64,000 bases of DNA from Pseudoselenomonas ruminantium (GCA_015058625.1 SVCA01000001.1:434001-498000), one strand, 5' to 3'; numbered from the stretch's first letter, positions 18,057 through 28,087 are shown. The notes: generated from the letters alone by a model not told the origin. Translations and numbers: made by a program.

Positions 18057-20060
18057 TTATTTATTGTCGCTGACAACCTTGCGCACAACTTCAGCCACAT
18101 GGTCAACCGTGAAGCCGAACTTCTCGAAGAGCACAGCTGCCGGAGCAGAAGCGCCGAAGCCTTTCATGGAAACCGTTGCGCCATCGAGGCCAACGTATTT
18201 GCCCCAGCCGAAATCGCTGAGTGCTTCTACCGCAACGCGGGCGCGAACCTTCTTGGGCAGGATGCTTTCCTTGTAGTCAGCACTCTGCTGCTCGAAGAGA
18301 TCCATGCAGGGCATGGAAACAACGCGGACATCCACGCCTTCACCAGCCAGTTTAGCCTGCGTATCCACAGCCAGAGATACTTCGGAACCGGAAGCGATGA
18401 TGATGCCGTCCATCTTGGCCGCATCCTTGGCTTCGGATACCACATAAGCACCCTTGAGTGCTTCCTTGGAGGAGCCAGCCAGCTGCGGCAGGTTCTGACG
18501 GGTCAGTACCAGAGCCGTCGGCGTCTTTTCGCTGGTCACAGCCAGATACCAGCCAGCTGCGGTTTCCGTAGCATCTGCCGGACGGAATACGTTGATGTTC
18601 GGCTGGGAGCGGAGCATAGCCAGCTGTTCAATCGGCTCATGCGTTGGGCCATCTTCACCAACGCCGATGGAGTCATGCGTGAGAACATAAGTCACAGGCA
18701 GGCCCATCAGAGAAGCCAGACGAGCCATCGGTTTGATGTAATCGCTGAACACGAAGAAGGTTGCTACATAGTTGCGCAGACCACCATGGAGCGTGATACC
18801 ATTAGCCATAGCTGCCATAGCCAGTTCACGCACACCGAAGTGCAGGTTGCGGCCAGCATAGTTATCCTTAGAGAAATCACCGGCATCTTTCATATTCGTC
18901 TTGTTGGACGGAGCCAGGTCGGCACTGCCACCGAAGAGGTTCGGCAGGATATCCTTGAGACGGTTAATCATCGTGCCGGAAACAGCTCGCGTTGCCTGAG
19001 CCTTATCTTCATAAGCCCAGAAGCTTTCATCGTTCAGCAGGGCCTGAGCGTCAACCGGTGCATGGAACTTATCCCATTTTGCCTTGAGTTCCGGGAACTT
19101 AGCGCAGTAATCCGCAAAGAGCTTGTTCCAGGCAGCTTCTGCTTCTGCACCCTTGGCAGCCTTTTCCTGATAATGGTCATAAACATCCTGCGGAATGTTG
19201 AAGGTCTTATCCGGTTCCGGCCAGCCCAGGTTTTCCTTGAGGGCTTTGACGTTATCCACGCCCAGCGGTTCGCCATGAGCGCTAGCCTTGCCCTGCTTAG
19301 CCGGGCAGCCGTAACCAATCTGAGTCTTAACGGTGATGAAGGACGGATGTTCCTTATCTGCCTTGGCAGCTTCGATAGCCTTGCCAATAGCATCGAGGTC
19401 GGTACCATCTTCAACCGTCAGCGTCTGGAAGCCGAAGGCCTGCATGCGTTTTTCCACATTTTCCGTAAAGGCGATATCCGTGCTGCCTTCGATGGAAATG
19501 TTGTTGGAATCGTAGAGGATGATGAGTTTGGAGAGACCCAGCGTGCCTGCCAGAGAGAACGCTTCGGAGGAGATACCTTCCATCATGCAGCCGTCGCCGC
19601 CCAGGGCGAAGGTGTAATGGTCAACTACATCGTAACCGGGCTGATTGAATTCAGCAGCCAAATGTGCCTCTGCCATAGCCATACCAACAGCCATCCCCAT
19701 GCCTGCACCGAGGGGGCCAGTGGTAGCTTCTACACCGATCGTATGACCGTACTCCGGATGACCCGGCGTAAGTGAACCATCCTGACGGAAGTTCTTCATG
19801 TCATCCATGGTCAGGCCATAACCGAAGAAGTGCAGCAGAGAATACAGCAGCGTAGAACCATGACCACCGGACAGAATGAAACGGTCGCGGTTAGCCCACT
19901 GGGGGTTCTTCGGATTGTGGTTCATATGGTTAGCCCAAAGCTCATAAGCCATGGGAGCACTGCCGAGCGGCAGACCGGGATGACCGGAATTTGCTTTCTG
20001 AACAGCGTCAGCTGCCAGAACGCGAATAGCATTTACACAAGTGGTATCGATGTTACTCAA
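18057..20060 (-). CDS. tkt: Transketolase
   Basis: Transketolase moves two-carbon units in the non-oxidative pentose phosphate pathway, using thiamine diphosphate. The 667-residue protein has the family signature SGHPGLPLGSAPMAYELW at the N-terminus, the ThDP/metal motif GDGCMMEG with IILYDSNN some 30 residues on, and the central HDSIGVGEDGPTHEP. The start codon is TTG with AAGGAG about nine bases upstream. It is preceded by the aroH terminator and followed by the large hairpin, so it is probably transcribed alone. Confidence 0.97.
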   Translation of the reverse strand: MSNIDTTCVNAIRVLAADAVQKANSGHPGLPLGSAPMAYELWANHMNHNPKNPQWANRDRFILSGGHGSTLLYSLLHFFGYGLTMDDMKNFRQDGSLTPGHPEYGHTIGVEATTGPLGAGMGMAVGMAMAEAHLAAEFNQPGYDVVDHYTFALGGDGCMMEGISSEAFSLAGTLGLSKLIILYDSNNISIEGSTDIAFTENVEKRMQAFGFQTLTVEDGTDLDAIGKAIEAAKADKEHPSFITVKTQIGYGCPAKQGKASAHGEPLGVDNVKALKENLGWPEPDKTFNIPQDVYDHYQEKAAKGAEAEAAWNKLFADYCAKFPELKAKWDKFHAPVDAQALLNDESFWAYEDKAQATRAVSGTMINRLKDILPNLFGGSADLAPSNKTNMKDAGDFSKDNYAGRNLHFGVRELAMAAMANGITLHGGLRNYVATFFVFSDYIKPMARLASLMGLPVTYVLTHDSIGVGEDGPTHEPIEQLAMLRSQPNINVFRPADATETAAGWYLAVTSEKTPTALVLTRQNLPQLAGSSKEALKGAYVVSEAKDAAKMDGIIIASGSEVSLAVDTQAKLAGEGVDVRVVSMPCMDLFEQQSADYKESILPKKVRARVAVEALSDFGWGKYVGLDGATVSMKGFGASAPAAVLFEKFGFTVDHVAEVVRKVVSDNK

Positions 20061-20114
20061 TGTGTATCTCTCCTTACCTGAAAAAAGATTCTTTTACATA
20101 CAAACACCATTCTA

Positions 20115-20160
20115 CAAAAAAAAATGGGAAATGTACAGACCCTTTGCGCATTTCCCATTA
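20115..20160 (-). terminator. Terminator after aroH
   Basis: AATGGGAAATG pairs with CATTTCCCATT and is followed on the minus strand by nine T residues. Confidence 0.92.
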
Positions 20161-20220
20161 ATTTCTTTTATAATATTTTAACAAACGATTATTGATAATT
20201 ACGTTTTCAAAAAACGAAAC

Positions 20221-20583
20221 TTAGAAGTTCCGCAAATCCGGGCGCAATTCCTGTGCTTTGCCCATATAAACATGCTGAATATCCGCCTGTTTGATATCTG
20301 TATCGACCAGCAAAAGTACACGGATGCAGCGTTCCATGGATTCATCCACCTCCGGCACGCGGGTGTCAAACAGAGGCACTTTATCGAAACCATCCATCTG
20401 GCGTGCTCCCGTTGCGGGGAAACCAGCCGTCAGGTCGCTGGTGGAACTGAAAATGCAAGCCCCAATATCCTCCGGCTTTACCTTGTTGCGCCGCAAAATC
20501 TGGGACAAGAGCATCTTAGCCGCCTGCCAAATCTCTTCCTTTTTGTTTTCACCTACGACAATCGCGCCGCGAATACCTCTCAT
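20221..20583 (-). CDS. aroH: Chorismate mutase, AroH type
   Basis: AroH converts chorismate to prephenate at the branch to phenylalanine and tyrosine. The 120-residue protein is a typical stand-alone member: RGIRGAIVV at the N-terminus, TSDLTAGFPATGARQMDGF in the middle, and VPEVDESMERCIRVLLLV, which carries active-site Glu and Arg. AGGAGG lies eight bases before the ATG. It follows the UbiB-family gene by 12 bases and ends in a strong terminator. Confidence 0.93.
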   Translation of the reverse strand: MRGIRGAIVVGENKKEEIWQAAKMLLSQILRRNKVKPEDIGACIFSSTSDLTAGFPATGARQMDGFDKVPLFDTRVPEVDESMERCIRVLLLVDTDIKQADIQHVYMGKAQELRPDLRNF

Positions 20584-20595
20584 AAGTCATTCCTC

Positions 20596-22194
20596 CTATG
20601 CTCCCTTATGAATTTCCCAAATAATTCTTAGACTGAGTACAAATGCTATCAAATATCCTAAAAAGCCCAATAGAGGGATTTCCATGATTTTCGGTGTCAT
20701 CTGGGTGGTACAAATGGTACTGGAACCCAGCAGCAGCGCTGCCACCAGTACCGCAAGTATCACCTTGTTAATCATACGGTCGAGATGCCGCAAGGGTTCT
20801 TCCGAACCGGTCACATCGAGATTCACTTTGGTCTGGCCGCTCATGGTCATCTTGAGGATATCGGAAATCTGCTCCGGCAGCTGGGCTGATTTTTTGAGCA
20901 GCATCAAGCCCTCCTGCTTGGCCTTTTCGATTTCGTCCTTCCAGTCAAAATTCTTCTTGTAATCCACTGCCAGACTCCGGGCAAAAATCTCCACAAAGCT
21001 GACCTTGGGGCAGCAGAGCCGCATGACCCCTTCGACCGTCAGCACGCCCCGCGCAAACATGGAGAGTCCCTGCGGGCAGGCGATTTTATGCACCCGCATG
21101 AGGTTCATAATCTGACGGGTCAGAACGCCCATCTGCAGTTCGCTGAAATCCAGACTGCTGTACTGGGCCAACATAGCATCAATATCCTGATAAAGAGCCG
21201 TATGGTTGATTTTCCCCTTGGCAATCCCTAGTGAGAGCACCGCGGCCTTCATCTCGAAAGTATCGTGATGGGCCAGCGAGTACACTGCCTTGCGGATAGC
21301 CGCCCGGTCACGGCCGGAAAGCCTGCCCATCATACCCAAATCCAGCCAGACAATGCGGCCATTGCGAATCCAGATATTGCCGGGATGCGGGTCAGCGTGG
21401 AAGAAACCGTCCTCGATAATCTGCCGCACGTAATTTTCCCCCAAGCGGCGGCCCAAGGTATTGATATCATAGCCCCGTTCCTTGAGCTTGGCAAAGTCAT
21501 CAATACAGATACCATCTACATACTCCATGACCAAAATATGCTGCATGGATAGATTGCGGAACACCCGGGGACATGTCACATAATCCACATCCCGGTTGAG
21601 ATGGGAAAATTCCTCAATATGGTCGGCCTCCATGAGAAAGTCCATTTCCTGTTTGGCAATGGTCCACATCTCATCAAGCACCATATTGAAGTCGATAACA
21701 TCCTGAGAACGGCTGACCACCTTGAGCAGTGTGGCCGCCCGCTTCAAGAGGACGATATCCTTGCTCATGATTTCGTAGATTCCTGGCCGCTGCACCTTCA
21801 CCACTACTTTTTCGCCAGTGGTGAGCACCGCCCGATGAACCTGGGCAATGCTGGCCGAACCAATGGATTCCTCATCTATGAAGGAAAACACCTGATTCCA
21901 GCGGCGGTTGTATTCCCGCTCAATAACCTCCACCACGGTGGAAAAGGGCATGGGCTTGGCTTCAGTCTGCAGCTTCATCAATTCATCGCAGTACTCCGGC
22001 GGCAAAAAGTCCGGACGCATGCTCATGACCTGCCCCAGCTTCACATAAGTCGGCCCCAGGTCCTCAAGAATCTGCCGCAGCTTTTCGGGTGTTACACCCT
22101 TGACCACATCCCGCTTCCGCAGGACCGCCACCATTTCCTTCAACCGGTTGGCGGTACCGGCATCTTCACTTTTCTTAAAGAATTGTCCCAGCAT
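20596..22194 (-). CDS. UbiB/ABC1 family atypical kinase
   Basis: UbiB-family proteins are membrane-associated protein-kinase-like ATPases that support quinone synthesis or lipid homeostasis. The 532-residue protein has the family-specific LGPTYVKLGQVMSMRPDFL, the Ala-rich loop SIGSASIAQVHRA, VVVKVQRPG, DPHPGNIWI and LDLGMMGRL. The C-terminus carries two hydrophobic membrane segments. The menaquinone genes elsewhere in this window make a quinone-linked role plausible, but sequence does not prove it. Confidence 0.92.
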   Translation of the reverse strand: MLGQFFKKSEDAGTANRLKEMVAVLRKRDVVKGVTPEKLRQILEDLGPTYVKLGQVMSMRPDFLPPEYCDELMKLQTEAKPMPFSTVVEVIEREYNRRWNQVFSFIDEESIGSASIAQVHRAVLTTGEKVVVKVQRPGIYEIMSKDIVLLKRAATLLKVVSRSQDVIDFNMVLDEMWTIAKQEMDFLMEADHIEEFSHLNRDVDYVTCPRVFRNLSMQHILVMEYVDGICIDDFAKLKERGYDINTLGRRLGENYVRQIIEDGFFHADPHPGNIWIRNGRIVWLDLGMMGRLSGRDRAAIRKAVYSLAHHDTFEMKAAVLSLGIAKGKINHTALYQDIDAMLAQYSSLDFSELQMGVLTRQIMNLMRVHKIACPQGLSMFARGVLTVEGVMRLCCPKVSFVEIFARSLAVDYKKNFDWKDEIEKAKQEGLMLLKKSAQLPEQISDILKMTMSGQTKVNLDVTGSEEPLRHLDRMINKVILAVLVAALLLGSSTICTTQMTPKIMEIPLLGFLGYLIAFVLSLRIIWEIHKGA

Positions 22195-22234
22195 AGCACT
22201 GGCTCCTTTAGTCGTAGATCTGATTGTATGTTGC

Positions 22235-23857
22235 TTACTTCTTGCCGTATTTCTCTGCTAACTGCTGTTTTACCGTTTCATTAGCCAGGAAGTCATCATA
22301 AGTCGTTACACGGTCTACCACACCATCCGGGGTAATGTCGATAATGCGGTTGGCAATGGTCTGCACGAACTCATGGTCATGGGATACGAACAGAGCCGTG
22401 CCGCCGAAAGCGATAAGGCCATTGTTGAGTGCGGTAATGGATTCCAAATCCAGATGGTTGGTGGGCTCGTCCATCAGCAGGACATTAGCGCCGGAGAGCA
22501 TCATCTTGGACAGCATGCAGCGTACGCGCTCACCACCGGAAAGTACCGATGCTTTCTTGAGGCTTTCCTCACCGGAGAAGAGCATACGGCCTAAGAAACC
22601 GCGTACAAAGGTTTCATCCGGGTCCTTGGAATACTGACGCAGCCAGTCTACAAGCGACAGGGAGACGCCGTCAAAGTAAGCGGAATTATCTGCCGGCAGA
22701 TAAGCCTGCGTAGTCGTTACGCCCCACTTGAACGTACCTTCATCCGGTTCTTCCTCGCCCATGAGAATCTTGAAGAGCATGGTCTTACCAATGCTGTTCG
22801 GGCCAACGAAAGCCACCTTGTCGCCGCGCTTCAGCGTGAAGCTGACATTCTTGAGCACCTGTTCACCATCAACGGTCTTGGAAATGCCATCTACCTGCAG
22901 AAGCTGGTCGCCAGCTTCGCGGTCCGGCGTAAAGGCAATGTACGGATAACGGCGGGAAGACGGTTTGATGTCCTCCACCTTGATTTTATCGAGCAGCTTC
23001 TTACGGCTGGTAGCCTGCTTGGATTTAGCAGCATTAGCGGCAAAGCGGGCGATAAAGTTCTGCAGTTCCTTGATTTTTTCCTCGGCCTTCTTGTTCTGCT
23101 CCTTCTGCAGCTGCAGGGCCAGCTGGCTGGACTGATACCAGAAGTCATAGTTACCGGCATAGAGCTGGATGGCGCCAAAGTCCACATCGCAGATATAGGT
23201 GCAGACCTGATTGAGGAAATGACGGTCATGGGATACCACGATAACGGTATTTTCAAAACCGGCCAGGAAATCTTCCAGCCAGTTAATGGACTCTACGTCC
23301 AAATGGTTGGTCGGCTCGTCCAACAGCAGGATATCCGGATTGCCAAAGAGAGCCTGTGCCAGAAGTACACGTACCTTTTCCTTGGCCGTGAGGTCTGCCA
23401 TCTTCATGGTGTGTTCCTCTTCGGGAATCCCCAGACCATTTAAGAGGCGGGCTGCCTCGGATTCTGCATCCCAGCCGTTGAGTTCCGCAAATTCAGCTTC
23501 AAGTTCCGAAGCCTTCATACCGTCTTCTTCCGAGAAATCCGGCTTGGCATAGAGGGCATCTTTTTCCTCCATGATTTCCACCAGACGCTTATGACCCATG
23601 ATAACCGTGCGCAGCACTTCGTAATCATCAAAGGCATAATGGTCCTGCTGCAGTACAGCCAGGCGCTCACCCGGGGTAATTTCGATATTGCCGCCGGTCG
23701 GCTCAATTTCTCCGGACAACAGCTTCAAGAAAGTGGATTTACCGGCACCATTGGCACCGATAATGCCGTAGCAGTTACCCGGCGTAAATTTCAAGTTTAC
23801 GTCCTTGTACAGGACACGCTTGCCGAACTGTAAGCTTACATTGTTTGTCGTAATCAT
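22235..23857 (-). CDS. ABC-F family ATPase, YbiT type
   Basis: This is a duplicated ATPase without membrane segments, from the ABC-F family that acts on ribosomes. The 540-residue protein has Walker A motifs GANGAGKST near 33 and GPNSIGKT in the second half, and two Walker B segments ending DEPTNHLD. The linker after the first ATPase domain is charged and contains NAAKSKQATSRKKLLDKIK. The first-domain sequence around DHYAFDDYEVLRTVIMGHK closely resembles Escherichia coli YbiT. Whether it gives antibiotic protection or acts in normal translation cannot be decided. Confidence 0.93.
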   Translation of the reverse strand: MITTNNVSLQFGKRVLYKDVNLKFTPGNCYGIIGANGAGKSTFLKLLSGEIEPTGGNIEITPGERLAVLQQDHYAFDDYEVLRTVIMGHKRLVEIMEEKDALYAKPDFSEEDGMKASELEAEFAELNGWDAESEAARLLNGLGIPEEEHTMKMADLTAKEKVRVLLAQALFGNPDILLLDEPTNHLDVESINWLEDFLAGFENTVIVVSHDRHFLNQVCTYICDVDFGAIQLYAGNYDFWYQSSQLALQLQKEQNKKAEEKIKELQNFIARFAANAAKSKQATSRKKLLDKIKVEDIKPSSRRYPYIAFTPDREAGDQLLQVDGISKTVDGEQVLKNVSFTLKRGDKVAFVGPNSIGKTMLFKILMGEEEPDEGTFKWGVTTTQAYLPADNSAYFDGVSLSLVDWLRQYSKDPDETFVRGFLGRMLFSGEESLKKASVLSGGERVRCMLSKMMLSGANVLLMDEPTNHLDLESITALNNGLIAFGGTALFVSHDHEFVQTIANRIIDITPDGVVDRVTTYDDFLANETVKQQLAEKYGKK

Positions 23858-23887
23858 AAAGTATTAATTATCCTCTCTATAGCAAAC

Positions 23888-24670
23888 TTATTTCGATAAC
23901 ATTTCCCGGAACATGCTCATAATGCTCTGGCCATAAGAATAGCCCGGCACAGCCCAACGGCCATTCAAATCAGTCCAGCTGTTCAGGGTCTGCGCACCAT
24001 AAGAGCTGCGCACGAGTCCATAGCGGGGGTCCACCACCGGCTCGCTTGGTTTGCGTGTGGAAGCATAGGCCAGCAGATGCTGAATCTGGGCACGCACCCC
24101 CATCTGGGCAGAGCTGAAATATGCCCCTTTCACATCACTGCTGGTGGTTCCCAGACCACAGTAATTGTTCTGGTCAGGCGTTACCGTGCCGCCGTAACGG
24201 AAAAAGCCCGTTTCCTTCAAAGCCTGCGCAAAGGCCACATCCGGACGAATTCCTTCCCGTGCTCCTTCCTCATAGTAGTAGGAAACAAGTTCCTTAGGCG
24301 ATACGGAAATATCCGGCTGGGGATTGACGCTCAAAAGGTATTTTACGCACTGTTCCTGACTGGCCAGCGGCGTACCGATAATGGCATCATCATAGGCCGA
24401 CATGGTCTGTGGCACCCGAAAGCCAATCTCCTGCTTCTCCACAGGAGGATGCAGAATGGCCGCAATGCGCTCCTCAAGACTCTGCTTCCCGCGTTCCACC
24501 GTACGGGTGCTGCTGCCTCCCATTTTGAGTTTGTGATTGGTATCCACTTTGGTTTCCATTTCCGGATTCATAGCCAGATGACGAGCCTCTGTATAATGTG
24601 GCAGCGCCAATGCCATACTGCCAGCAAAAAGGCCAGCCATAACCACTCTTGAACAACGGTTAAAAATCAC
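23888..24670 (-). CDS. Exported glucosaminidase-domain cell wall hydrolase
   Basis: The 260-residue protein has a signal peptide ending near HYTEA and a C-terminal glucosaminidase domain with FAQALKETGFFRYGGTV and NNYCGLG; the Glu of LKET is the probable catalytic acid. It should cleave peptidoglycan in the periplasm. I chose GTG at 24670 with AAGGAG ten bases upstream. A TTG at 24697 overlapping the previous stop is the alternative. It is cotranscribed with the permease gene upstream. Confidence 0.85.
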   Translation of the reverse strand: MIFNRCSRVVMAGLFAGSMALALPHYTEARHLAMNPEMETKVDTNHKLKMGGSSTRTVERGKQSLEERIAAILHPPVEKQEIGFRVPQTMSAYDDAIIGTPLASQEQCVKYLLSVNPQPDISVSPKELVSYYYEEGAREGIRPDVAFAQALKETGFFRYGGTVTPDQNNYCGLGTTSSDVKGAYFSSAQMGVRAQIQHLLAYASTRKPSEPVVDPRYGLVRSSYGAQTLNSWTDLNGRWAVPGYSYGQSIMSMFREMLSK

Positions 24671-24693
24671 GAACAGTACACTCCTTAACTTAC

Positions 24694-25953
24694 TCAAAAC
24701 ATACTTCCATAGCTATAATAAAGGGCAAAAATGCCACTTATTAACCAGACTATTTTCGTCACCTGCCGGGCTTTGCCTGCCATGGTCATAAACAAAGCGT
24801 AGCCAATAACAGCACTGCCTAAAGCCGTGGCAAAATTCCCGGTCAAAGGCAGAAGCAGAACCATGACACAGACGGACAGAACTTCTGACCGTCTATCCGC
24901 TTCCGCTTGCGATAGCGGACAGGACTTTACAGTTTCCAGCAGCAGCAAAAAGCCGCTGCCCACCAACACCGGCACCACCATGGCCGGAAAATCGGCAATG
25001 GCCGCAATTACCGGTTCACAGAAGAGTGCCAGTGCAAAAACAGCTCCGGCTGCCAGTACCGCCCGCCGGCTGTTTTCCGCTTCAGCCTTAGCCGCCGAAG
25101 CCGGTGACGCCACCAAAGGCGAACTTCCACACAGAGCGCCCAGCGCTCCGAGGACAAAGAGTTTTTTTACGCCCACAGCTGGCTCTTTCTCCCGGCAAAA
25201 TGCCTGCAAAGTGCTCCCATGAATAACACTTAGCATAACCGTCAGGCTCAGCACCGTAATCCAAAAGAACACTGTATCCTGACTGTTCGCAGCTGCAAAA
25301 TCCAGCTGACCGATTGCCTTATCCAGCCCTGCCGGCAGAAAAAACGGCGCGGCAGGAATCACCCAAAAGCCTTCGCCAAAGGTCACCAGTCCCGTAACAG
25401 CCATACCAGCAAATAAAGCACTGCGCCAGCCTGCGGCAATCAGTGCCACCGTCAGCACGATTCCCGCCATGCTCCAAAACATCAAGGGGTCAGCGGCATC
25501 CCCGAGCATGGTCACCTGCCAGGGAGAAGTGATGACGATGCGCCCCAGCTTGAGCCCCAGACTGATGATAAAAACAGCCAATGCGAGCTGAATTCCCCAG
25601 GAAAAAATTTGCGGCCAGCCCCTGCGCAGAGCAGAGCCCGCAAAATGCCACAATGCCAAGCCCAGCAAAGACGCCAAAGCACAGCTGCCCAAAACCGTCT
25701 GCCATCCCAAACCATGCGAAACAGCGGCGATAAATACCAGATAGCCTGTCACCGTCAAAGACGGCGTCAGCACCAAATCATAGCCGCCATGCGCCAGCCA
25801 CAATGTTCCCACCAAAGACAGCAATACGCTGACGGTAAAGCTGGCGGCAAAATCCATGCCGGCCAACTGCCACATGAAGGCGGTTGCCGTAAAGGCCGCC
25901 AAGGATGACATCGCCATGGTTGCCCCCGCGAAAATATCCCGGCTAAATTTCAT
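24694..25953 (-). CDS. Membrane permease resembling the AzgA/NCS2 purine transporters
   Basis: The 419-residue protein is almost wholly hydrophobic, with about a dozen predicted membrane segments. The GSSPLVASPASAAKAEAENS stretch resembles the GTS...ESAAGV.EGGRTG region of AzgA-type adenine/guanine permeases, and the end has repeated helices of that fold. Identity is weak, so the substrate is uncertain. The start ATG at 25953 follows GGAGGGTGA. It overlaps or abuts the glucosaminidase gene. Confidence 0.65.
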   Translation of the reverse strand: MKFSRDIFAGATMAMSSLAAFTATAFMWQLAGMDFAASFTVSVLLSLVGTLWLAHGGYDLVLTPSLTVTGYLVFIAAVSHGLGWQTVLGSCALASLLGLALWHFAGSALRRGWPQIFSWGIQLALAVFIISLGLKLGRIVITSPWQVTMLGDAADPLMFWSMAGIVLTVALIAAGWRSALFAGMAVTGLVTFGEGFWVIPAAPFFLPAGLDKAIGQLDFAAANSQDTVFFWITVLSLTVMLSVIHGSTLQAFCREKEPAVGVKKLFVLGALGALCGSSPLVASPASAAKAEAENSRRAVLAAGAVFALALFCEPVIAAIADFPAMVVPVLVGSGFLLLLETVKSCPLSQAEADRRSEVLSVCVMVLLLPLTGNFATALGSAVIGYALFMTMAGKARQVTKIVWLISGIFALYYSYGSMF

Positions 25954-26055
25954 AAACGGCTCACCCTCCACATAGTATATCAATCCTATTTTACCACAGG
26001 AAAGAGAAAAATGACAGTTTCACCATATCTTTTTCATAAATTCTGCCCCCATTCG

Positions 26056-26064
26056 TGCTATACT
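26056..26064 (+). promoter_or_regulatory. Extended -10 promoter for the TVP38-phosphoesterase operon
   Basis: TGC followed by TATACT (26059-26064) forms an extended -10 element about 40 bases before the start. No good -35 is visible. Confidence 0.45.
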
Positions 26065-26103
26065 AAACATAACTTCATTAAATCTTGTCTGGGAGGAATT
26101 CCT

Positions 26104-26799
26104 TTGTCAAATACGAAATCCTTGAACGTGGTAAAACTCGGCGCATTCGCTGCTATTATTTTGCTCTTTGTCATCATCCATCTGCTGAATCCTGCCTTCC
26201 TGCCGCATATGTGCGGCCTGCTGGCCCGGGGTGATATTCAGGAGACTGCCAGCTACATTGCCTCGTTTGGTTCCGGCGCGGTGGTGTTCAGCTTTTTGCT
26301 GACCCTCTTTGTCAACGCCCTGGGCTTTCCGCCCGCCATTATCTTTTCCACCGCCAACACTTTGATTTTCGGCATCGGCTGGGGAATTTTTCTGTCGGTG
26401 GTTGCCGAGACTGTCGGCGTGGCCTTCAGCTTCATCCTGCTGCGCTTTTTCTTCCGCGAAGCGGCAGAAAAAATCATCAACCGTCACAAGACCTTGTCCG
26501 ATCTTGACAAGTACAGCGGCAGCCGTGGCTTCGTCGTCATGCTCATTGCCCGCATGGTTCCCTATCTGCCCTCGGTGCTGCTCAATGCCATCGGCGCACT
26601 GTCCGCCATGAAGTTCCGGGATTATGTCATTGCCTCCTTCGTCGGCAAGTTCCCCTCTACTGGCATCGAGGCCATTATCGGGCATGATGCCATCACCCAT
26701 CAGGAAGATCCCACCCGCATGATTGTGGTGGTTATCTTTGCTATTGTTCTTATCGTCGGCGCCTGGCTCTATGAGCGCCGCGAACAGAGAAAGAAGTGA
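26104..26799 (+). CDS. TVP38/TMEM64 (VTT-domain) membrane protein
   Basis: The 231-residue protein has five or six membrane segments and the VTT/SNARE-associated core. It includes GFPPAIIFSTANTLIFGIGWG, then the conserved LIARMVPYLPSVLLNAIGA and SFVGKFPSTGIEAIIGH. DedA/VTT proteins are thought to move lipids or couple to ion gradients; the substrate here is unknown. I chose TTG at 26104, placed seven bases after GGGAGG. The stop overlaps the start of the phosphoesterase gene as GTGA. Confidence 0.88.
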   Translation: MSNTKSLNVVKLGAFAAIILLFVIIHLLNPAFLPHMCGLLARGDIQETASYIASFGSGAVVFSFLLTLFVNALGFPPAIIFSTANTLIFGIGWGIFLSVVAETVGVAFSFILLRFFFREAAEKIINRHKTLSDLDKYSGSRGFVVMLIARMVPYLPSVLLNAIGALSAMKFRDYVIASFVGKFPSTGIEAIIGHDAITHQEDPTRMIVVVIFAIVLIVGAWLYERREQRKK

Positions 26800-28067
26800 T
26801 TACTTTGCAGCTTTCACGCCGTAGGTTTCTTTTTTTAACCGGGAAAATCATTCTCCTGCTAGGTCTTGGCGGCTTCTTCCCCCGACTGGCTGCTGCCGCT
26901 AATTTTTCGTTGCCCATTGAAGCGCTGCGCCAGTTAATCACCAGCGACCCCTGCACCTCGCGTACCATCATGTGGCAGAGCAAGACGCCGCTGGAGGACT
27001 GCCGCCTGCAATATCAGGCTGGCGATGCTCCGAGCCAAAATCTGCCCGTCATGATGGAAAGCCTTACCGAAGACCGGGTTACCAATTATTATTACACCGT
27101 TTACCTGCGCAGCTTGATGCCGGGAACGACTTACCGTTACCGCATTTGGCAGGGGAACGTGGCCACACCTTGGCAGGAATTTATCACAGCACCGGCAGAG
27201 ATTACGGATTTTTCCGCGCTGATTTTCTGCGATTCCCAATGCGGACAGACTTACGCCGGTTGGGGAGAAAACTTCCGCACCGCGTGGCAGCGTCATCCGG
27301 AAGCCCACTTCTTCGCCATCATCGGCGACATTGTGGATAATGGCCAGCAGGAATGGCAGTGGCAGAATTTTTTTGCCGCCATCGCTCAGGATTTGCCGCA
27401 GCATCTCTATGTGCCGGTGATGGGCAACCACGAATGTTACAGCCTGATTTGGAAATTCTGCCGTCCCCGGAGATTTGAACTCAGTTACAACCTGCCCCCC
27501 AACGGCAGCCCGGAACTCCAAAATTATTATTACTCCTACGACTACGGCCCGGTGCATTTTATCGTCCTGAACACCCAAATGCTGGAGCTATCCGCTATCC
27601 ATCCCGAACTTTTGGAAAAGCAAAAAGTCTGGCTGCAGCAGGACATAAAAGACCACCCGGCCAAATGGCGGGTGGTACTCATGCACAAAGATGTGCTCGC
27701 CTATGATGAATTTCAGGAAGGCTCCAAGACCATGATGAGCCTCAGCGATGTTGGCTACGCCTTTATGCCCCTCTTCGACAAGCTCAACATCGACTTAGTG
27801 CTGACCGGTCATATGCACACCTATCGCAATCGCGGTCATGTCTACCAACTGGAGCCAGCCGACAAGGGGCCCGTCTACATCATGAGCGGTCCCATGGGCA
27901 ACCAGCAGTACACCGTCCCCGCCGACAAGAATTTTGACAAGTCAGCCATCTACCAGCCCACCCCCAACAACTACCTGCTGCTCACTGCCAGTCAGGAGAA
28001 GCTGACCGTCACCTGCTACACCATAGCAGGTGAACACGTCGAAACCACCGAAATCGTTCATGCCTAA
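26796..28067 (+). CDS. Tat-exported metallophosphoesterase, purple acid phosphatase-like
   Basis: The 423-residue protein begins with a twin-arginine signal (SRRRFLFLTG at 7-16, then a hydrophobic stretch ending LAAAA). It has an N-terminal Ig-like domain (TYRYRIW) and a calcineurin-like phosphoesterase domain with FCDSQCG, GDIVDNG, MGNHE, MHKD and GHMHTY. It should act in the periplasm on phosphate esters of unknown identity. GTG at 26796 overlaps the preceding stop, so translation is coupled to the VTT gene. The only other obvious Tat signal in the window is on the fumarate reductase flavoprotein. Confidence 0.9.
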   Translation: MITLQLSRRRFLFLTGKIILLLGLGGFFPRLAAAANFSLPIEALRQLITSDPCTSRTIMWQSKTPLEDCRLQYQAGDAPSQNLPVMMESLTEDRVTNYYYTVYLRSLMPGTTYRYRIWQGNVATPWQEFITAPAEITDFSALIFCDSQCGQTYAGWGENFRTAWQRHPEAHFFAIIGDIVDNGQQEWQWQNFFAAIAQDLPQHLYVPVMGNHECYSLIWKFCRPRRFELSYNLPPNGSPELQNYYYSYDYGPVHFIVLNTQMLELSAIHPELLEKQKVWLQQDIKDHPAKWRVVLMHKDVLAYDEFQEGSKTMMSLSDVGYAFMPLFDKLNIDLVLTGHMHTYRNRGHVYQLEPADKGPVYIMSGPMGNQQYTVPADKNFDKSAIYQPTPNNYLLLTASQEKLTVTCYTIAGEHVETTEIVHA

Positions 28068-28087
28068 GTCATCTTAAACAAAACTAA

